The notes under the pieces are model-generated. The model was not told the origin of the DNA. It saw only the letters and a list, made by a program, of their open reading frames with translations, and searched no databases. A program made the position numbers and the translations under genes. A DNA stretch of 64,000 nucleotides, from positions 1 to 64,000 of the forward strand of contig NZ_BAKH01000002.1 of the NCBI RefSeq assembly GCF_000614105.1. The letters run 5' to 3'. This document shows positions 1 through 8,930 of the stretch, one piece after another (the stretch's first letter is position 1; every line of letters starts with the position of its first letter). The stretch comes from Prevotella micans DSM 21469 = JCM 16134. GTDB lineage: Bacteria; Bacteroidota; Bacteroidia; Bacteroidales; Bacteroidaceae.

Positions 1-136
1 ACCCCGTGTCTGTCCACCTCACTTCGGTTCTACGAACCGAAGCAATATATTGGTCGAAAAGTCCAAGCGATTGCGTATTTATCCCAGCCTGGCGGCCGAC
101 GGGTGCGGACAGACACGGGGTCTGTCCCTACATGCG
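1..136. repeat. Interspersed palindromic repeat (GGACAGAC...GTCTGTCC family), two copies
   Basis: The first 15 bases end in GTGTCTGTCC, the end of a repeat cut by the window edge. A full copy lies at about 106-136: inverted arms GGACAGAC and GTCTGTCC around a short C/G core, followed by a CCCTACATGCGG tail. The same unit recurs several times at 30.66-31.13 kb in both orientations. Between the two copies is a perfect 9-bp hairpin (22-30 pairing with 34-42). No gene is credible in the first 248 bases. Confidence 0.7.
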
Positions 137-248
137 GCCGATAGGCCGAATTGGCGCAAGTTGGTTTATGGATATTATATCATTCTTTTCGATTATCACC
201 CCTTGCCACAACTACAAATAATGTAATCACGAAATAATAAGTATCAGT

Positions 249-461
249 ATGAACAAAAAGCATTTTTACGAGCCTCCCAAGAGTGAGGCAATCGAACTCG
301 AGAACGAACAATTCGTATGCGTATCAGTCCGCCCCAACGGCGGTAATCCCTCAAGCACCGACCCGTGGGATGAGAAGAACCACGAGGGCGGCACCGCATT
401 CTTCGGCGACGAGAGTAACGTTGCACCGACGAAGGAAAGCATATGGGAAGACGAAGATTAA
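249..461 (+). CDS. Small conserved peptide encoded upstream of fimbrillin-like lipoprotein
   Basis: A 70-residue acidic peptide with no signal sequence or membrane segment. I do not recognise a named family. It shares a pattern with the 56-residue peptide at 52921-53091: MNK start, Tyr-x2-Pro near residue 7-14, then IE-x3-EQF(V/I)C-x(S/T)V-x-PN, followed by a variable Gly/Asp/Glu-rich tail. Both peptides sit just upstream of a fimbrillin-like lipoprotein gene (27 bp here). The single Cys in the EQFVC motif is conserved in both. Conserved sequence plus conserved position make it a real gene; its function is unknown. Confidence 0.7.
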   Translation: MNKKHFYEPPKSEAIELENEQFVCVSVRPNGGNPSSTDPWDEKNHEGGTAFFGDESNVAPTKESIWEDED

Positions 462-488
462 GTAAACTTAAGAAAGGAAACAGACACA

Positions 489-2249
489 ATGAAGACAAAA
501 ATCATTCTAAGCGCTGCACTGTTGGCATTGATGACCGCCTGCAGCAGTAACGATAACGCAAAGACCGACAACGATAACAAGGGCAAGGTAGACATCGCCC
601 AGGGCATCGAGTTCAAGGTAAACGTTAAGGATTTCAATGCCGAAAAAGAATATGCCGGCACCCGCGCCGCGCAGAAACCCGACATCATCAGTCGCAAGAC
701 CGTAGACTTGGGCAACAACCTGCTGGCCGAAGTAACCGTGCAGCGCGACACCACCAAAACCCAGCGCCCCGCTACTGCCACCCGTGCCTTAGACAACGAC
801 ACCTACACGATGCTTGTGTTCAAAGGCTCCTTCCCCTCCTACACCCTCGAAGCCCAATGCACAGGCACGTTGAAAGACGGCAAGTTCACCCCCGGTACAC
901 GCGTATACCTCGATCCGGGCAAATACATCTTCGTGTTGCACAACAGCCGACTGACCAAAGTCACCACCTCGTATGGTACACCCGGCCTGAAGCTCACCCG
1001 CGAGAATGCCGACAAGGCACTGATCGGTCAGACCGAATATACCGTGACTGCCACCCCCGACCCGCAGTATGTAGATTTCGAGATGAGCCACGTAGGCTGC
1101 CGCATGCGCATCAAGCTCACCGGCTGGATGCCTATTCAAGCCTCCACCACTGCTAGCCTGCAAGCTTACAACACCAATTTGCTGCCTAAGGATTGCACCT
1201 TTGAACTGCCCTACGGTGGCGATAAGTTGAACGATGGCGAACTGAATCCTCTCAACGAACCCCTCACCTTCCCCGCCAGTGCCACAACCCCCGATGCCAA
1301 CGGCACCTACACCACCCAGAGTAACGAGTACCTCTACTTCGTGCCCGGTACCGACATGGAAGGTTTCAAACTCACGTTTACCGGCGGGCAGATCTATAAG
1401 AAGAATATGGCTGGTGTCAGTGTTAACCTTATCAGTCTCGTCGATCCCGACATCCACTCAGCCCACGTCATGGACATCAACGAGTCGTATTTAGTAAACA
1501 TCAACCTGAAGTACAACTTCCTCTACCTGATGAGCGACGGTACCACCGACTTCATCAACTCCACCCAATACACCGCCCTGCGCGCTAGCGATGGCAAAAC
1601 GAAACGCTACGTCGATAAGCAAGGTAACCCGCTCGCTACCCCCAAAGTGCCCATCGCCGTAGTGGCGAGCCAAAGTAAAGGAATTGCCATAGCACTGAAA
1701 GATGCCAATGGGGGAAATACCTGTGAATGGGATAACAGAGTGGTATGGAATAAACAAGTGAACTATAAGATGTTCAACTCTGTACCCACGACAGATATGT
1801 TTAACGACATGGAAGGTTATAAATATTCCTGGGAAATCAGCGGAAGTTCCGACGGAATGGTCAATGCTTTAGATGTTATGGCCTATTGGCGTGCTGGAGA
1901 GTATTTGCCCGGCGTAAGTTTAACCGGAAGTCTCACGGGTAAGAAATGGCATTTGCCCAGTATTGGCGAATGGAAGTATGTTTATACCGCCTTATCATTA
2001 GGCGATGCTTCATTATTAACGGCCTATTTCATCAATCATCCATGGAATAAGCCTATGCCCGATTTGGCTTTCACACAAGTGGGTGGCACGGCATTGGCGA
2101 ATGGAACTTATTGGTCTAGCACCGAATACAGCACTAGTCATGCTGGCGTAGTATCCTTTATTGACAGTCCGGTTAAGAATAGCCTTTGGTGGACAACATA
2201 TGCAAAGAACACCCAAGCAAACGTTCGCCCATTTATAAAATATCAATAA
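489..2249 (+). CDS. Fimbrillin-like surface lipoprotein with C-terminal lectin-like domain
   Basis: A 586-residue predicted lipoprotein. Residues 1-18 form a lipoprotein signal ending in LMTAC, with Cys18 as the lipidation site. The middle resembles Bacteroidetes fimbrillin/Mfa-like proteins, with beta-rich segments such as EYLYFVPGTD and the NESYLVNINLKYNFLYLMSDGT junction. The last ~110 residues carry WHLPSIGEW, YWSSTEY and a terminal VRPFI, a pattern typical of DUF1566-like and C-type-lectin-like modules. It has two paralogues in this window (8931 and 53133), sharing the same domain order. Probably exported and surface-anchored, as a pilus subunit, pilus-tip protein or adhesin. The exact role is inferred. 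Confidence 0.75.
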   Translation: MKTKIILSAALLALMTACSSNDNAKTDNDNKGKVDIAQGIEFKVNVKDFNAEKEYAGTRAAQKPDIISRKTVDLGNNLLAEVTVQRDTTKTQRPATATRALDNDTYTMLVFKGSFPSYTLEAQCTGTLKDGKFTPGTRVYLDPGKYIFVLHNSRLTKVTTSYGTPGLKLTRENADKALIGQTEYTVTATPDPQYVDFEMSHVGCRMRIKLTGWMPIQASTTASLQAYNTNLLPKDCTFELPYGGDKLNDGELNPLNEPLTFPASATTPDANGTYTTQSNEYLYFVPGTDMEGFKLTFTGGQIYKKNMAGVSVNLISLVDPDIHSAHVMDINESYLVNINLKYNFLYLMSDGTTDFINSTQYTALRASDGKTKRYVDKQGNPLATPKVPIAVVASQSKGIAIALKDANGGNTCEWDNRVVWNKQVNYKMFNSVPTTDMFNDMEGYKYSWEISGSSDGMVNALDVMAYWRAGEYLPGVSLTGSLTGKKWHLPSIGEWKYVYTALSLGDASLLTAYFINHPWNKPMPDLAFTQVGGTALANGTYWSSTEYSTSHAGVVSFIDSPVKNSLWWTTYAKNTQANVRPFIKYQ

Positions 2250-2328
2250 AGAACAAAATGGAATTTAATAGTAAGGCAACCCCCAATATATTCCTCCCTC
2301 GGAAAGCGCTTCGAGAGCTCTTGAAATT

Positions 2329-2472
2329 GCATACGTGTGCGCATAAATTTCTTTACGTATGCGCGCAAAATTCCACACGTATAGAAATTTATCGGGATAC
2401 GTAAGAAAATTTACGGGGATACGTAAAGAAATTTACGGGGATACGTAAAGAAATTTATGCGCATACGTATGC
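2329..2472. repeat. Three 22-bp direct repeats framed by a 32-bp inverted repeat
   Basis: Arms at 2329-2360 and 2441-2472 are inverted copies of each other with one mismatch in 32 bp. Inside are 22-bp direct repeats of the form GGATACGTAAAGAAATTTAC, starting at 2395, 2417 and 2439, the third running into the right arm; a degenerate copy precedes them. All units carry TACGTA or ACGTA cores. The block fills most of the 338-bp gap between the fimbrillin-like gene and the HU-like gene. A large cruciform or RNA hairpin is possible. No coding frame is evident. Confidence 0.75.
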
Positions 2473-2587
2473 GTTTTCCAGAGAAAATGAGAATCGCCCT
2501 AAAACAAGGCGTTTCGACCATTTCCGAAACCTTAAAAAACAGTCCTCGGGCTGCGAAATAAAATACATCAATTTAAATTTTAAAATC

Positions 2588-2974
2588 ATGAAGATTAGAT
2601 TAATTGAGCGGGCTAATCCGCAAGACAGAACAAAGAAGAAGATCTACGCCAACCCAGTGAACGCCGGACACAAGACACTACACGAAATCGCGGCCGACAT
2701 TTCCGGGCGCTCGTCGCTCACGCGTGGTGATGTGGAAAACGTGCTGTCAAACTTCGTAGACCGTCTACCGGGGTATCTGAGAGACGGTTTCAGTGTTCAA
2801 CTCGGCGAATTCGCCACGATGCGCCTCGGCCTTAGCAGCAAGGGAGCGGTGGATGAAAAGTCGTTCGACACTGAAACAATCAAGCCGCACGTGATTCTCA
2901 CTCCCAGCGTAGATTTCAAGGAACAACTGCGCAACATCTCCTACGAACGCGAAGTGAAGAAGAAGAAACCATAA
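2588..2974 (+). CDS. HU-like DNA-binding protein (Bacteroidetes type)
   Basis: A 128-residue basic protein of the Bacteroidetes HU/HIG type, which binds DNA and shapes nucleoid structure. The N-terminal extension (about residues 1-28) precedes a typical HU helical part (TLHEIAADISGRSSLTRGDVENVL). A beta-arm region follows, then a C-terminal tail with Lys runs. The ATG follows an AT-rich leader and the gene is closed by a hairpin terminator at 2999-3035. It lies alone between the repeat block and the next promoter. The family call is firm; the regulatory role is not known. Confidence 0.85.
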   Translation: MKIRLIERANPQDRTKKKIYANPVNAGHKTLHEIAADISGRSSLTRGDVENVLSNFVDRLPGYLRDGFSVQLGEFATMRLGLSSKGAVDEKSFDTETIKPHVILTPSVDFKEQLRNISYEREVKKKKP

Positions 2975-2998
2975 CTTCTCATTTCTCTGAACAATGCG

Positions 2999-3035
2999 AC
3001 GGCGCAAGCAAACTAATTGCTCGCGCCGTTTTTTC
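2999..3035 (+). terminator. Rho-independent terminator after HU-like gene
   Basis: A GC-rich hairpin (ACGGCGC...GCGCCGT, one mismatch in a 12-bp stem) is followed directly by a run of T residues, 25 bp after the HU-like stop codon. Confidence 0.8.
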
Positions 3036-3052
3036 ATACCAACACATTAAGT

Positions 3053-3060
3053 TATCTTTG
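3053..3060 (+). promoter_or_regulatory. Bacteroidetes -7 element TATCTTTG
   Basis: Matches the Bacteroidetes TAnnTTTG -7 consensus and lies 72 bp upstream of the ATG at 3133, just after a terminator. No clear -33 box is visible. Confidence 0.5.
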
Positions 3061-3132
3061 CCTGTGAGCTTTTCCAGCAAACATATAAACCAACTTAAAC
3101 CGAAATTCATTAACAATCTAATTACAAAAATT

Positions 3133-3825
3133 ATGAGAAAAAAGAACCTCTCCCCCACCCCACGTCCCCTCGCCCTCATACTCCTTTTGTGGAGCACGCT
3201 GTTTGCATCAAACTTGTCGGCCCAAGTAATTCAGCCCGAACAAGCAGAAGTACAGAAACCAGAATCTTCACAAGAGATTCCTAAAAGAAGCAAAAACAAC
3301 TTTATGGGCTCCGTCTCCTACAACAGAATCGGAGTAGATTTAAATTCTTCGAGCACATTCCCCAATGGCGAATATGCCGTGCCGTTAATGGGCCCAACTG
3401 TCCAATTAGGAACAAATATTAAAAATGAAAAAGGCGAACCGATATGGTTTATTGTAGAATTGGGCATGGCAAAAAATCAAGACAACACTACCAAAACACA
3501 TCTTAAATCAGTCACTATCCTGAATATAGGCTACGAATATCCCGTACTCTATATCCTAGACGGAAAACAAGTCCAGCTAACATTAGATTACGGATTATTT
3601 GCCTCGATGTGCAGTTTGAGAGGAACCGATTCAAACAGTCTAAGCAAATGGGGCCTAGCTGCAAGAAGTATCCTGGCCTTTCGACAAAAATCACAGAAAG
3701 GAGTCAGCTTCGGTGTGAAGTTATATAATTTACTGGGAAGATATTTCGGCAAGAATAAAGTCGATAGCCCATTACGTTTTTCGTATACCAACGAGTTCGG
3801 CATAGGCGCAATGATTTATTTCTAG
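3133..3825 (+). CDS. Predicted outer-membrane beta-barrel protein
   Basis: A 230-residue exported protein when started at ATG 3133; an upstream in-frame ATG at 3058 would overlap the promoter and hide the signal peptide. A signal sequence (PLALILLLWSTLFASNLSAQ) ends at a typical AQ cleavage site. The rest has alternating hydrophobic beta strands and ends in the aromatic IGAMIYF, as expected for an outer-membrane barrel. It is flanked by its own promoter and terminator, so it is a single-gene unit. No specific family is recognised. Confidence 0.7.
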   Translation: MRKKNLSPTPRPLALILLLWSTLFASNLSAQVIQPEQAEVQKPESSQEIPKRSKNNFMGSVSYNRIGVDLNSSSTFPNGEYAVPLMGPTVQLGTNIKNEKGEPIWFIVELGMAKNQDNTTKTHLKSVTILNIGYEYPVLYILDGKQVQLTLDYGLFASMCSLRGTDSNSLSKWGLAARSILAFRQKSQKGVSFGVKLYNLLGRYFGKNKVDSPLRFSYTNEFGIGAMIYF

Positions 3826-3857
3826 CTCGTTTAGCTATATTACGCAATACACAAAAG

Positions 3858-3893
3858 CCTCGGAGAGAGAAGTTCCCTCCGAGGTCTTTTTTT
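3858..3893 (+). terminator. Rho-independent terminator
   Basis: Perfect 8-bp stem CCTCGGAG/CTCCGAGG with a 10-base loop, followed by CTTTTTTT, downstream of the barrel protein gene. Confidence 0.85.
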
Positions 3894-4027
3894 AGTAATT
3901 ATGCCGTTTCTCAATCGTCAGCGTATAAACAAAGTACCACAGCCCACCAGGCTGCGAAAAGAGCCTTATCGGGAAAAAAGATTTACTTTTGCCCGAAATT
4001 CACCGAAATCATACACATAACTATCAC

Positions 4028-5545
4028 ATGACAGAAAATAACGTGAGAGTACGCTTCGCACCTAGTCCAACCGGCCCTTTACACATAGGCGGCGTGCGCA
4101 CCGCACTCTATAACTATCTCTTCGCCCGACAGAACGGAGGCAAATTCGTCTTCCGCATCGAAGATACCGACTCCAACCGATTCGTGCCGGGAGCTGAAGA
4201 ATATATCGCCGAATCGTTTAAATGGCTCGGAATAAAATTCGACGAAGGCGTAGGCATAGGCGGAGAATACGGCCCATACAGACAAAGCGAACGCCGACAT
4301 ATATATAAGGAATACGTTGACCAGCTGCTTTCGGAAGGAAAAGCTTACATCGCCTTCGACACACCCCAGGAACTGGAAGCTAAACGCAATGAAATAGAAA
4401 ACTTCCAATACGACGCACACACACGTATGCAAATGCGAAACTCGCTGACAATGTCGAAACAGGAAACCGATGCGCTTATTGAAGACGGACAGCAATATGT
4501 CGTTCGGTTCAAAATCGAACCAGGGCTAGACGTACATGTGAACGACATCATTCGCGGCGACGTATGCGTGAAGAGCAATATACTCGACGACAAGGTACTC
4601 TATAAAAGCGCCGACGAACTGCCAACCTATCATTTGGCTAATATCGTCGACGACCATCTAATGAAAATATCGCATGTGATTCGCGGTGAAGAATGGTTAC
4701 CTAGCGCCCCTCTGCATGTGCTTCTCTATAAGGCTTTCGGATGGGAAGAATCCATGCCGCAGTTTGCCCACTTACCGCTGCTGCTGAAACCCGAAGGGAA
4801 AGGAAAATTGAGCAAACGTGACGGCGACCGACTCGGCTTCCCCGTGTTTCCGCTAGAATGGCACGACCCGAAAACCGAAGAAGTTAGTTCAGGCTATCGC
4901 GAAAGCGGATATTTCCCCGAAGCTGTTGTAAACTTCCTAGCTTTGTTGGGATGGAATCCAGGCACAGAGCAGGAACTATTTTCGCTCGAAGAGCTCGTCA
5001 AGGCATTCGATATTGCCAAATGCTCGAAAAGTGGCGCCAAGTTCGATTATCAAAAAGGAATGTGGTTCAACCACGAATATATTCTCCGCAAAACCGACGA
5101 CGAAATAGCTCATCTTTTCGCTCCGATTGTTGCAAATAACGGCGTGGATGTTCCGATGGAACGGGTGAATACGGTTGTACATCTGATGAAAGACCGCGTT
5201 TCGTTCGTCAAAGAACTATGGGATTTGTGCTCGTTCTTCTTCATCGCCCCAACAAAATACGACGAGAAAACCGTGAAGAAACGCTGGAAAGAATATTCCG
5301 CCCAGCAAATGACCGAACTTTCACAGATACTGGCCGATATAACCGACTTTTCTGTCGAAGGGCAAGAACCTATCGTAATGAAATGGGTCGAGAGCAAGGA
5401 ATATAAACTAGGCGATATCATGAACGCCTTCCGCCTCGCACTTGTCGGCGAGGGCAAAGGTCCGGGTATGTTCGACATATCAGCTTTTCTCGGAAAAGAA
5501 GAAACGCTTCGCCGACTACATAAGGCAATCGAAACACTTGGATAA
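4028..5545 (+). CDS. gltX: Glutamyl-tRNA synthetase
   Basis: A class I aminoacyl-tRNA synthetase that charges tRNA-Glu in the cytoplasm. The HIGH-type motif ([11 protein letters not shown], residues 12-22) and the KMSKS-type motif (KLSKRDG, about residues 260-266) are both visible. At 505 residues it is the usual bacterial length. I chose ATG 4028 because it sits just before the conserved [11 protein letters not shown] start; the in-frame ATG at 3989 only adds a poorly conserved leader. It heads a + strand run with waaA 15 bp downstream. Confidence 0.96.
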   Translation: MTENNVRVRFAPSPTGPLHIGGVRTALYNYLFARQNGGKFVFRIEDTDSNRFVPGAEEYIAESFKWLGIKFDEGVGIGGEYGPYRQSERRHIYKEYVDQLLSEGKAYIAFDTPQELEAKRNEIENFQYDAHTRMQMRNSLTMSKQETDALIEDGQQYVVRFKIEPGLDVHVNDIIRGDVCVKSNILDDKVLYKSADELPTYHLANIVDDHLMKISHVIRGEEWLPSAPLHVLLYKAFGWEESMPQFAHLPLLLKPEGKGKLSKRDGDRLGFPVFPLEWHDPKTEEVSSGYRESGYFPEAVVNFLALLGWNPGTEQELFSLEELVKAFDIAKCSKSGAKFDYQKGMWFNHEYILRKTDDEIAHLFAPIVANNGVDVPMERVNTVVHLMKDRVSFVKELWDLCSFFFIAPTKYDEKTVKKRWKEYSAQQMTELSQILADITDFSVEGQEPIVMKWVESKEYKLGDIMNAFRLALVGEGKGPGMFDISAFLGKEETLRRLHKAIETLG

Positions 5546-5560
5546 TTAAACCGCCGAAAG

Positions 5561-6781
5561 ATGTATAACGCCATAATGTATGCCATGCAGCTGAGCATCG
5601 CTGTGTATAGCCTTTTCAACGAAAAGGTGAGAAGAATGCGCAAAGGCGAACGCGAAGCTTTCAGCGTTCTTCGCGAAAAAACGGACCCAGAAGCAAAATA
5701 CATTTGGTTTCATGCCGCATCGTTGGGTGAATTCGAGCAGGGCCGGCCGCTCATTGAACAAATCAGAAAGGATTATCCGGAGTATAAAATTCTACTTACA
5801 TTCTTCTCGCCATCCGGCTATGAAGTACGGAAAAACTATTCCGGCGCCGATATCATAACCTATCTACCGATAGATACTGTAAGCAATGCACGCCGATTCC
5901 TGCGCACTATAAGACCAGAGATGGCATTCTTTATCAAGTACGAATTCTGGTACAACTACCTCCACATTCTTCGTCATCGTGGCGTACCGGTCTATAGCGT
6001 GTCGAGCATCTTCCGCCCGGAACAGATATTCTTCAAATGGTATGGATGGGAATACGGGCACGTTCTGAAATGCTTTTCGCGTTTCTTTGTACAAAACGAA
6101 GAGAGCAAGCAACTTCTCGGGAAGATTGGAATAACCGACGTACTAGTAGTGGGCGATACACGCTTCGACCGAGTTCTGCAAATAAAAGAGATTAGCCAAG
6201 CACTGCCCATTATCGAAAGTTTCGCTAATGGAGCGAAAGTGTTCGTCGTAGGATCGTCCTGGCTGCCCGACGAGGAAATAATCCTTCAATATTTCAACAA
6301 CTGTAGCGACTGGAAAATAATCCTTGCACCTCATCTCATTGACGAGGGACATCTAAGTCAAATTACCAACTTGCTGGGCAACCGACGCACCGTTCGCTAT
6401 ACACAAACCAATGAGCAAGCAGCTCGGGAGGCTGAAGTATTGATAGTCGACTGCTTCGGACTCCTCTCGTCAATCTACAAATATGGGGACATAGCCTATG
6501 TCGGAGGCGGTTTCGGTGCAGGAATACACAATCTTCTCGAAGCCGCCGTATGGGGACTACCTGTGATTTTCGGACCAAACAACGCGCGTTTCGCCGAAGC
6601 TAAAGGACTCGTCGAAGCCGGTGGCGGATTCGAAATCTACAATTACGACAGCTTTGCACAGACCATAGATTCTCTTTTAGCCGACGAAAGTTTTCTGGCC
6701 CAAAGCTCCGAAGCCGCTAAGCGTTATGTAAGCCAGCAGTCGGGAGCAACAAGAAAGGTATTATCAAACATACAGCTATGA
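5561..6781 (+). CDS. waaA: 3-deoxy-D-manno-octulosonic acid (Kdo) transferase
   Basis: A 406-residue glycosyltransferase that adds Kdo to lipid IVA at the inner membrane during lipopolysaccharide core synthesis. The N-terminal hydrophobic stretch is followed by IWFHAASLGEFEQGRPLI and LLTFFSPSGYEVRK, and later by FFIKYEFWYNYL, all typical of KdtA/WaaA. The C-terminal nucleotide-sugar domain contains YVGGGFGAGIHNLLEA. The gene overlaps the following zinc-ribbon gene by 4 bp, so the two are probably translated together. Confidence 0.95.
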   Translation: MYNAIMYAMQLSIAVYSLFNEKVRRMRKGEREAFSVLREKTDPEAKYIWFHAASLGEFEQGRPLIEQIRKDYPEYKILLTFFSPSGYEVRKNYSGADIITYLPIDTVSNARRFLRTIRPEMAFFIKYEFWYNYLHILRHRGVPVYSVSSIFRPEQIFFKWYGWEYGHVLKCFSRFFVQNEESKQLLGKIGITDVLVVGDTRFDRVLQIKEISQALPIIESFANGAKVFVVGSSWLPDEEIILQYFNNCSDWKIILAPHLIDEGHLSQITNLLGNRRTVRYTQTNEQAAREAEVLIVDCFGLLSSIYKYGDIAYVGGGFGAGIHNLLEAAVWGLPVIFGPNNARFAEAKGLVEAGGGFEIYNYDSFAQTIDSLLADESFLAQSSEAAKRYVSQQSGATRKVLSNIQL

Positions 6782-7284
6782 AGTATCAAATAACATGCGA
6801 CAATTGTGGCACCCAGTTTATCGTTGATGCTGGCGAAGGACAAACTATAGAATGCAACTGTCCGCATTGCCACAGCATCATGGAAGTAACACTACCGCTC
6901 GTCAGCGGCAATACGCAAAGCGAAGAACGGCAATCGTTCAATCCCCCAAACGGGAACTCGACGCAAGGAATACCCGAACAGAAGCCCGACCGCACAGTGC
7001 TCTGGGGCATTATCATCGGTCTGCTCGTAGTAGTCGTTGGTGCCTTGGCTTATTTCGCTCTGCGCCCATCCGAAATTCCTTCTGAAGAACCGAAAACACC
7101 AGAAGTAACCGACACCATACCCTACGAAACACCAACTAAACAGGTAGTAACGCCGCAAATCGACACTGTCAAAACAGCTCCTGTAAAGAAAGAAATTGTG
7201 GAAGAAGAACAGAAAAAACAACAACACAACAGGCAAGAAAATGACTCCACAGACATTTACTCAGACGTGGACATAACAGAATAA
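6778..7284 (+). CDS. Zinc-ribbon, single-membrane-span protein
   Basis: A 168-residue protein with an N-terminal zinc ribbon (Cys7/Cys10 and Cys28/Cys31), a polar linker, one membrane segment at about residues 75-95, and an acidic, Pro/Thr/Glu-rich C-terminal tail. This layout resembles bacterial zinc-ribbon membrane proteins of unknown role. It overlaps the waaA stop by 4 bp, so it is co-transcribed with lipopolysaccharide synthesis; that link is only positional. No catalytic motif is visible. Confidence 0.7.
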   Translation: MKYQITCDNCGTQFIVDAGEGQTIECNCPHCHSIMEVTLPLVSGNTQSEERQSFNPPNGNSTQGIPEQKPDRTVLWGIIIGLLVVVVGALAYFALRPSEIPSEEPKTPEVTDTIPYETPTKQVVTPQIDTVKTAPVKKEIVEEEQKKQQHNRQENDSTDIYSDVDITE

Positions 7285-7308
7285 GTTTAACACAAAATTA
7301 TAACAAAG

Positions 7309-7737
7309 ATGAAAAAGATTTTTTTAGCAATGATGGCTTTCGCTGCCATGACATTCAGTCTAACTTCGTGCGACAACAACAACGAGATTAAACTCCCTCT
7401 ATTCAATGAGCAACTCGTGAAAGGAACATGGAAAATAACACGTATCGACACCGTCGAAATAAACGAATGGAATAAGGAAAAACTGCAAGGCAAATTGATT
7501 CCGACAAACAATTTCAAAGTAGATTTCAAAGATGGAGCGTATAAGTTCTACGACGATAACAAAACTCATCAAGAAGGCATTTACAAGTTTGCCGGCGACC
7601 GGGTTTATCGTTTCTATCTTTCGCACGGAACGTATACCGATACCTTGTACTACCTCTCGTCTACAAACAACACGCTACGATTGCAACGCAAATTCAGCGG
7701 CACTCTCTTGCGTGTGAATTATAACTTAGAGAAATAA
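7309..7737 (+). CDS. Small lipoprotein with lipocalin-like fold
   Basis: A 142-residue predicted lipoprotein: signal peptide ending in FSLTSC with Cys21 lipidated. The mature part begins with LVKGTWKITRIDTVE and continues with short beta strands (YKFYDDNKTHQEGIYKF, YLSSTNNTLRLQRK). This resembles small Bacteroidetes lipocalin-like proteins, but I cannot assign a ligand. It is the last gene before a terminator in the gltX-waaA run, 24 bp after the zinc-ribbon gene. Confidence 0.65.
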   Translation: MKKIFLAMMAFAAMTFSLTSCDNNNEIKLPLFNEQLVKGTWKITRIDTVEINEWNKEKLQGKLIPTNNFKVDFKDGAYKFYDDNKTHQEGIYKFAGDRVYRFYLSHGTYTDTLYYLSSTNNTLRLQRKFSGTLLRVNYNLEK

Positions 7738-7749
7738 TTGTTACGTCGA

Positions 7750-7784
7750 AAAGCCCGAACTCCAATTCAGAGTTCGGACTTTTC
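7750..7784 (+). terminator. Rho-independent terminator
   Basis: Stem CCGAACTC/GAGTTCGG, with flanking A and T tracts, 17 bp after the lipoprotein stop and before trpS. Confidence 0.75.
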
Positions 7785-7802
7785 ATAAAGAATAAACAAC
7801 CT

Positions 7803-8889
7803 ATGGGAAAGATAATCTTAACTGGTGACCGCCCCACCGGAAAGCTGCACCTCGGACATTATGTGCTCGCTACGCCGCCGAGTGGAACTCCAGAACAACG
7901 GAAACTACGACAAGATGTTTGTCTTCATGGCCGACGTGCAAGCACTCACCGATAACGCCGAAAATCCCGAGAAAATCAGGCAGAACATCATCGAGGTTGC
8001 ACTCGACTATCTATCAGTGGGCCTTGACCCCGAACAATGCACGCTCTATATTCAGAGCCGGATTCCCGAACTGGCCGAACTCACAACCTATCTGATGAAT
8101 CTCGTAAGCGTAAGCCGCGTGCAACGTAATCCCACAGTGAAAACCGAAATAAAGATGCGAAACTTCGAAGCCAATATTCCACTTGGCTTCTTTGCATATC
8201 CGGTTTCGCAGGCAGCCGACATCGTAGCTTTCAAGGCAACCACTATTCCTGTAGGCGAAGACCAGGAACCGATGATTGAACTCACCCGCGAACTCGTCCG
8301 CCGATTCAATCAAACCTATTCTCCCGTACTTGTAGAACCTGAAATTATGCTACCAGAAAACGCCACAGCACGCCGTCTTCCAGGAACCGACGGGCGTGAA
8401 AAGATGAGCAAAAGTCTCGGCAACTGCATCTATCTTTCCGACGATGCCGATATAGTTTGGAACAAGGTTAAAGGAATGTATACAGACCCCAAGCACATAA
8501 ACGTTACTGACCCTGGACACGTTGAGGGCAATGCCGTATTCACTTATCTCGACGCCTTTGCCACCGATGAAGACTTTTCCCAGTTCTGGCCCGAATTTAC
8601 TTCACTCCACGAGCTCAAAGCTGCCTACGCAGCTGGAGGGATAGGCGATATGAAATGCAAGAAACTCCTCAATAGCGTACTCAACAAAATACTAGAACCT
8701 ATCCGCGCCCGTCGCCATGAGTTCGAACAGGACATTCCTGAGATTTATAATATCTTGCGTAAAGGCTCTGTAACCGCCCGCGAAACCGCCACCCAAACAA
8801 TGGACGAAATTCGTACAGCCATGCAAATAAACTATTTCGACGACGCCAAACTTATTCAAACCCAAGCCGAAATGTATCAGAAGAAATAA
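7803..8889 (+). CDS. trpS: Tryptophanyl-tRNA synthetase, apparent frameshift near the 5' end
   Basis: A class I synthetase that charges tRNA-Trp. The natural start is ATG 7803, reading MGKIILTGDRPTGKLHLGHY, which includes the HIGH-type motif. After codon 20-21 the frame breaks at about 7865: two bases are missing, where GTG-GGC-TCG would be expected and GTG-CTCG is found. The family sequence resumes in another frame with LRRRVELQNNGNYDKMFVFMADVQALTDNA and runs to 8889, including the KMSKS motif (GREKMSKSLGN). With two bases restored the protein is 362 residues. The gene is essential and no other copy is here, so a sequence error is likely. Confidence 0.88.
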
Positions 8890-8930
8890 TTCCATTCCTA
8901 ACTGGATGTAATAAAGACGAAAACGAACCC

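Noticed and set aside
6-221. A 71-codon frame at the window start
   Set aside because: It spans the palindromic repeat and lacks a ribosome-binding context or any family pattern.
789-1457. A 222-codon minus-strand frame inside the first fimbrillin-like gene
   Set aside because: It is antisense to a clear lipoprotein gene and reads as Gly/Val-rich shadow sequence.
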